DNA from: DATKYV01 sp035528275
GTDB lineage: Bacteria > Acidobacteriota > Terriglobia > UBA7540
Direction of reading: 5' to 3'
Assembly (NCBI GenBank): GCA_035528275.1
Contig: DATKYV010000305.1
Span: 1 to 16,546, forward strand
Length of the DNA: 16,546 nucleotides
The notes under the pieces were generated by a model that had not been told where the DNA came from, searched no databases, and saw only the letters and a program-made list of their open reading frames with translations. A program made the translations under genes and the position numbers. Below, one piece after another: positions 13,591-16,546 of the stretch (position 1 is its first letter; every line of letters starts with the position of its first letter).

Positions 13591-14070
13591 GCTATCCTTT
13601 GCAGTCATCGATCCCCCGCCAAATCTATGACACCGCGCGTTAGCTTGCCTCCAGAGGCCACCTAAGATGCGCCTGAAAGGTAGGTCCCGATGGTGGGCCA
13701 GACAGTCTCACACGACCGCATAGAGGAGAGGCTTAGTGGTGACGGCTTGGTTGTCGTCTGCAGGGCCGGGGACTTATAGCTGGAGGATTAGTTGATGGTA
13801 GCGTCCTGCTCTGGTCGTCCCACTTGAAACGCGTATTCAGCTATCAGCTCATGGTTGGCTACATGAGCACCCGGTGCTTGACCCGCATTGAGGGCAGTCC
13901 TTCCAACCATCCATCTGTGGTGGGGAATGAAAGATGCGCTTCGATAAGAGTGAGCACGGCGGCGCATGGACCACTTAGGCCACTTGGCCGTGCAGTCGGC
14001 TTCTCGGAAACTGAGGCGATCTATCGAGCCAGCTTTTTCTCTCCCAAGCGTACTCAGCCAAACTGACTCA
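13591..14070. other. Non-coding stretch downstream of the kinase
   Basis: Apart from the kinase relic at 13690-13779 and a small hairpin GCCTC/GAGGC (13647-13658), nothing is recognisable. The 80-codon frame at 13824-14066 has no family resemblance and no clear ribosome-binding site. The stretch looks like decayed former coding DNA. Confidence 0.5.
13690..13779 (+). pseudogene. 5' relic of a second propeller-type Ser/Thr kinase gene
   Basis: From ATG 13690, 29 codons align without gaps to the first 29 codons of the intact kinase at 10873. By hand count 64 of 87 bases and 17 of 29 residues agree, including G-Q-T-V-S-H-x-R-I. A TAG at 13777-13779 then ends the frame, glycines of the nucleotide loop are lost, and similarity stops. 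It is best read as the decayed beginning of a paralogous kinase, left by tandem duplication or deletion, and not as a functional peptide. Confidence 0.75.
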
Positions 14071-14267
14071 CTAGTGTCGCGTTACCGAAATAGGTGACAC
14101 ACGACGGCCGAACCTGTCATGCTGAGCGTAGTCCGTCAACTGACGGACGCAGCGAAGCATCTCGTCTGGATTGACTGCCTTCAAAAGCAGATCCTTCGTC
14201 CGTCGGCTGACGGACTCAGGATGACAGCCACTACACTGTTTCACTTTCTTTTGTAACGCGACACTAG
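14071..14267. mobile_element. MITE-like element with perfect 15-bp terminal inverted repeats
   Basis: CTAGTGTCGCGTTAC (14071-14085) and GTAACGCGACACTAG (14253-14267) are exact inverted copies, with weaker pairing extending inward (GTGACAC on the left against GTGAAAC read inward from the right). The ends start at C-TA-G. IS630-family elements duplicate TA and favour CTAG, so the element proper may be 14074-14264 flanked by TA duplications. Inside, 14114-14163 and 14189-14227 are diverged inverted copies of each other, each carrying a TCCGTC-nnn-TGACGGA palindrome. There is no transposase frame, so it would be mobilised in trans. Confidence 0.75.
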
Positions 14268-14418
14268 CGGCCATCGAGCGGGCTTGTTTAGCGGCTCCCA
14301 GCGGGCTAGACTTGGCGGCGATTTTCCCGATTTCCTCGCCTCGCGTTTCACCCTCACGCCGACCCGAAGGTCGTTTTCGCCGCGTCCGATTCGAAGCAAC
14401 GAAGAACGGAGGTATCCA

Positions 14419-15030
14419 ATGTCCGCCAGCATGAAGCTCGACCTTTATAAAATGCATAAATCCGAATACGTGACCCCCAAGAAGCCTGTGCTCGTGAGCG
14501 TCAAACCCGCTCAATACCTCTCCATCGACGGCAAGGGGGAGCCGGGCGGTGAAGTCTTCCAGAGAATGATCATGGCGCTCTACGGGGTCGCGTACACGGT
14601 GAAGATGACCAAGAAATTCGCCGGTCAGGACTACAAGGTCTGCCAGCTCGAAGGCCTCTGGTGGGGGAGCGGAAAGGGAACGGACTTCTTCAAGAGCCCT
14701 CCCAAGACTTGGAACTGGAAACTGCTGATTCGCGTGCCGGAGTTCATCAAAGCGAAGGAGGTCCAGGACGCCCTCAAAAAGCTGAAGGAGAAGGGAAGAG
14801 GCGCGGGGGCCGAGAAGGTGAAGCTCGAGAGGATTCAGGAAGGGCAATGCGTTCAGATGCTCCACGTCGGCCCGTACGATAGGGAGCAGGGAACCATCGC
14901 CCAAATGATGGATTTCGTGGGAGAGAAGGGTCTCGCTTGCCACGGGCGCCATCACGAGATTTACCTGTCCGACCCGCGGCGCGTCCCGGCAAGCCGTTTG
15001 CGGACCATTCTTCGCCACCCGGTGCGTTGA
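14419..15030 (+). CDS. GyrI-like small-molecule-binding domain protein (COG4832 type)
   Basis: Protein of 203 residues. Family features in order: M-K-L-D-L-Y-K near the start, Y-L-S-I-D-G-K-G-E-P, A-L-Y-G-V-A-Y-T-V-K-M, Y-K-V-C-Q-L-E-G-L-W-W, W-x-W-K-L-L-I-R-V-P, a linker of Lys-rich helix, M-L-H-V-G-P-Y-D, and H-H-E-I-Y-L-S-D-P-R-R close to the C-terminus. The SHS2-type pocket binds hydrophobic small molecules. Some relatives are reported to hydrolyse cyclopropanoid DNA-alkylating toxins; others are ligand domains of regulators. No DNA-binding domain is fused here. Start at ATG 14419 because GGAGG (14408-14412) lies 6 bases upstream; an in-frame ATG at 14284 would add 45 non-family residues. 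Confidence 0.88.
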   Translation: MSASMKLDLYKMHKSEYVTPKKPVLVSVKPAQYLSIDGKGEPGGEVFQRMIMALYGVAYTVKMTKKFAGQDYKVCQLEGLWWGSGKGTDFFKSPPKTWNWKLLIRVPEFIKAKEVQDALKKLKEKGRGAGAEKVKLERIQEGQCVQMLHVGPYDREQGTIAQMMDFVGEKGLACHGRHHEIYLSDPRRVPASRLRTILRHPVR

Positions 15031-15077
15031 CGCAGCCTCGCCGCACTTTGCAGACTGGCGATTGTCGCCGAGTTTTG

Positions 15078-15083
15078 TATAAT
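15078..15083 (+). promoter_or_regulatory. Perfect TATAAT box upstream of the GntP-type permease gene
   Basis: TATAAT at 15078-15083, preceded by a T-rich stretch. The hexamer 17 bases upstream (CTGGCG, 15055-15060) matches the -35 consensus at only three of six positions, so an activator may be needed if this is used. It would give a leader of about 108 bases before ATG 15198. Confidence 0.4.
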
Positions 15084-15197
15084 GCCAGACCACTTGCGGG
15101 CTTTAGCCGCCGAAACGAAAGCGATTCAAACGAGGCTGGGTTACGTTGGCTGGCCTCGCCGCAAGGCAACGCCATCAGTCCGTCGCGAGGCCGGCGA

Positions 15198-16546
15198 ATG
15201 CATCCCACTCTGGTCCTCCTGATCGCCATTGCCATCATCTTTCTCCTGATCATCCGGCTGCACGTGAATGCCTTCATCGCGCTGATTACGGCGGCGCTGG
15301 CGGTGGGCATTCTCTCGCCGCGCGTGAAGTTGGCCGCCGCCATGCCGGAGACGGCGCGCATTTTTGGGGAGACAGCCGGGAAAATCGGGATCGTCATCGC
15401 CCTGGCAGCCGTCGTCGGACAGTGCCTGATGGAGAGCGGCGCCGCCGACAAAATCACGCGGCGGATCGTGGCGCTGCTCGGGGAGCGATATTCCTCCCTC
15501 TCGCTTGTGGGCAGCGGCTTTATTCTTTCCATTCCGGTATTCTTCGACACCGTGTTCTATCTGCTCGTGCCGTTGGCGCGAGCCATGCGCGTGCGGACGG
15601 GCAAAAACTATCTCCTCTACGTGATGTCCATTTGCGCCGGCGCGGCGGTGAGTCACTCGCTGGTGCCGCCCACACCGGGACCCATCGCCATGGCAGCCAC
15701 CCTCCATTTGGACCTGGGAATCGTCATCCTGGTGGGAATCATGGTGGGCATTCCCGCTTCGCTCAGCGGATGGGCGTTCGCGCTCTATATGGACCGCAGG
15801 CTACACGTGGAGCTGCGGGAGGCGCCCGGCCTGCGCATGGAGGAGTTGGAGGAACTCGCGCACAAGCCGGAGAGCGAGCTGCCGGGTTTCTGGTTTTCCG
15901 TCATGCCGATTCTGCTCCCCGTCCTTTTCATCACTTCGAACACCGTGGTCAGCTCCGTCGCCAAGGAAAGCGCCGTGGCTCCGTTTACGGCGTTTATCGG
16001 GAACCCGAATTTTGCGCTGCTGGTTTCAACCGCGATTGCGCTCTATCTGCTGGCGAGACAAAAGCACTACTCGCTGGCGCAACTGGCGAAGCCGGTGGAG
16101 ACCGCCCTCGCCAGCGGCGGACTGATTATCCTCATCACTGCCGCCGGAGGAGCTTTTGGCGGAATGCTGGTGCTCGCGGGTGTGGGTGACGCGCTGCACG
16201 GGCTCTCCCAGCGGCTGGGGCTGCCCATGCTCCTGCTGGCCTTTCTACTGGCGGTTCTTTTCAAAGTGGCGCAAGGCTCGGGGACGGTGGCCATCATCAC
16301 CGCCGCCACCATCATGAGCCCCCTGGTTCAGGCCTCGACCTTGCCCTATCACACCGTTTACATTGCCATGGCCATCGGCGCCGGTTCCAAGGTGGGCTCG
16401 TGGATGAACGACAGCGGCTTCTGGGTGGTCAAGCAGATGTCCGGGCTGACGGAAGTGGAAACCCTGAAAACCTGGACGCCGCTGCTCGTGATCATGGGGT
16501 GCGTGGGATTCACGGTGACGGTCTTGGCGAGCTGGATCTTCCCGAT
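15198..16546 (+). CDS. GntP-family permease (gluconate:H+ symporter type), 3' end cut by the window
   Basis: The frame is open from ATG 15198 to the window edge, giving 449 residues; family members are about 440-460, so only a few C-terminal residues are missing. Many hydrophobic helices are visible, beginning with L-V-L-L-I-A-I-A-I-I-F-L-L-I-I at about 5-19. GntP signatures are P-V-F-F-D-T-V-F-Y-L-L-V-P in the first half, S-H-S-L-V-P-P-T-P-G-P (152-162), and G-S-K-V-G-S-W-M-N-D-S-G-F-W (396-409) followed by L-K-T-W-T. The family imports gluconate or related sugar acids with protons across the inner membrane; the exact substrate cannot be read from sequence. A weak GAGG lies 7 bases before the ATG. 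No catabolic gene for a sugar acid is visible beside it. Confidence 0.9.
   Translation, partial: MHPTLVLLIAIAIIFLLIIRLHVNAFIALITAALAVGILSPRVKLAAAMPETARIFGETAGKIGIVIALAAVVGQCLMESGAADKITRRIVALLGERYSSLSLVGSGFILSIPVFFDTVFYLLVPLARAMRVRTGKNYLLYVMSICAGAAVSHSLVPPTPGPIAMAATLHLDLGIVILVGIMVGIPASLSGWAFALYMDRRLHVELREAPGLRMEELEELAHKPESELPGFWFSVMPILLPVLFITSNTVVSSVAKESAVAPFTAFIGNPNFALLVSTAIALYLLARQKHYSLAQLAKPVETALASGGLIILITAAGGAFGGMLVLAGVGDALHGLSQRLGLPMLLLAFLLAVLFKVAQGSGTVAIITAATIMSPLVQASTLPYHTVYIAMAIGAGSKVGSWMNDSGFWVVKQMSGLTEVETLKTWTPLLVIMGCVGFTVTVLASWIFP

Noticed and set aside
13824..14066. 80-codon plus-strand frame after the kinase relic
   Set aside because: No family resemblance or clear start context; it looks like chance in decayed DNA.
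14284..14418. Upstream ATG for the GyrI-like gene
   Set aside because: It adds 45 non-family residues; ATG 14419 has GGAGG at ideal spacing.
14071..15093. 340-codon minus-strand frame
   Set aside because: It runs antisense through the well-supported GyrI-like gene and the MITE; its composition is that of a shadow frame.
15146..16189. 347-codon plus-strand frame over the permease
   Set aside because: The frame starting at 15198 gives a clear GntP permease to the window end; this one is its out-of-frame shadow.

Overview
The window is a chromosomal stretch, GC-rich by eye, that most resembles a member of the Acidobacteria. The main clue is two large signalling proteins built on the same TolB/PD40 beta-propeller: a winged-helix regulator (235-2421) and a Ser/Thr kinase (10873-13590). 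Kinases starting 'M-L-G-Q-T-V-S-H-Y-R-I' and carrying a C-terminal propeller are typical of that phylum. The taxonomic call is an inference. No rRNA, tRNA, CRISPR array or intact transposase was found.

Layout. (1) 235-2421 (+): winged helix-TM-propeller regulator with a 60-bp palindromic repeat inserted in frame. (2) 2422-2938: no gene, one paired-hairpin repeat. (3) 2939-4470 (+): two translationally coupled thymidylate-kinase-fold proteins; the second has Arg in place of the Walker A Lys. (4) 4428-9747 (-): CHAD protein, SixA-type phosphohistidine phosphatase, single-HKD phospholipase D/nuclease-like protein, COG3375 GNAT protein, stand-alone J-domain protein, DUF72 protein and FmdB-type zinc ribbon. 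Transcription runs from the zinc ribbon, which has a good sigma70-like promoter, down to CHAD. CHAD ends convergently inside the second kinase gene. (5) 9973-10272 (+): HU-family protein with promoter. (6) 10273-10872: no gene; hairpins and the promoter of the kinase. (7) 10873-13590 (+): kinase-TM-propeller. (8) 13591-14418: no intact gene; a decayed 5' relic of a second kinase and a roughly 190-bp MITE-like element with perfect terminal inverted repeats. (9) 14419-15030 (+): GyrI-like small-molecule-binding protein. (10) 15198-end (+): GntP-family gluconate-type permease, cut by the window edge a few residues from its expected C-terminus.

How the genes may work together. CHAD domains bind polyphosphate and often neighbour SixA-like phosphatases. 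Here they sit beside a coupled pair of divergent TMK-like kinases that lack the usual thymidine-pocket motif. A phosphate/polyphosphate-linked nucleotide (or other phospho-acceptor) kinase module is therefore the most interesting functional hypothesis; it is inference. Both propeller proteins look like membrane sensors with one kind of extracytoplasmic domain and different cytoplasmic outputs.

The intergenic DNA is rich in small repeats. Most striking are two degenerate heptanucleotide arrays (6465-6555, and 9380-9449 with 9493-9527). Each fills the gap between two minus-strand genes, reaching the stop codon of one and the start region of the next.
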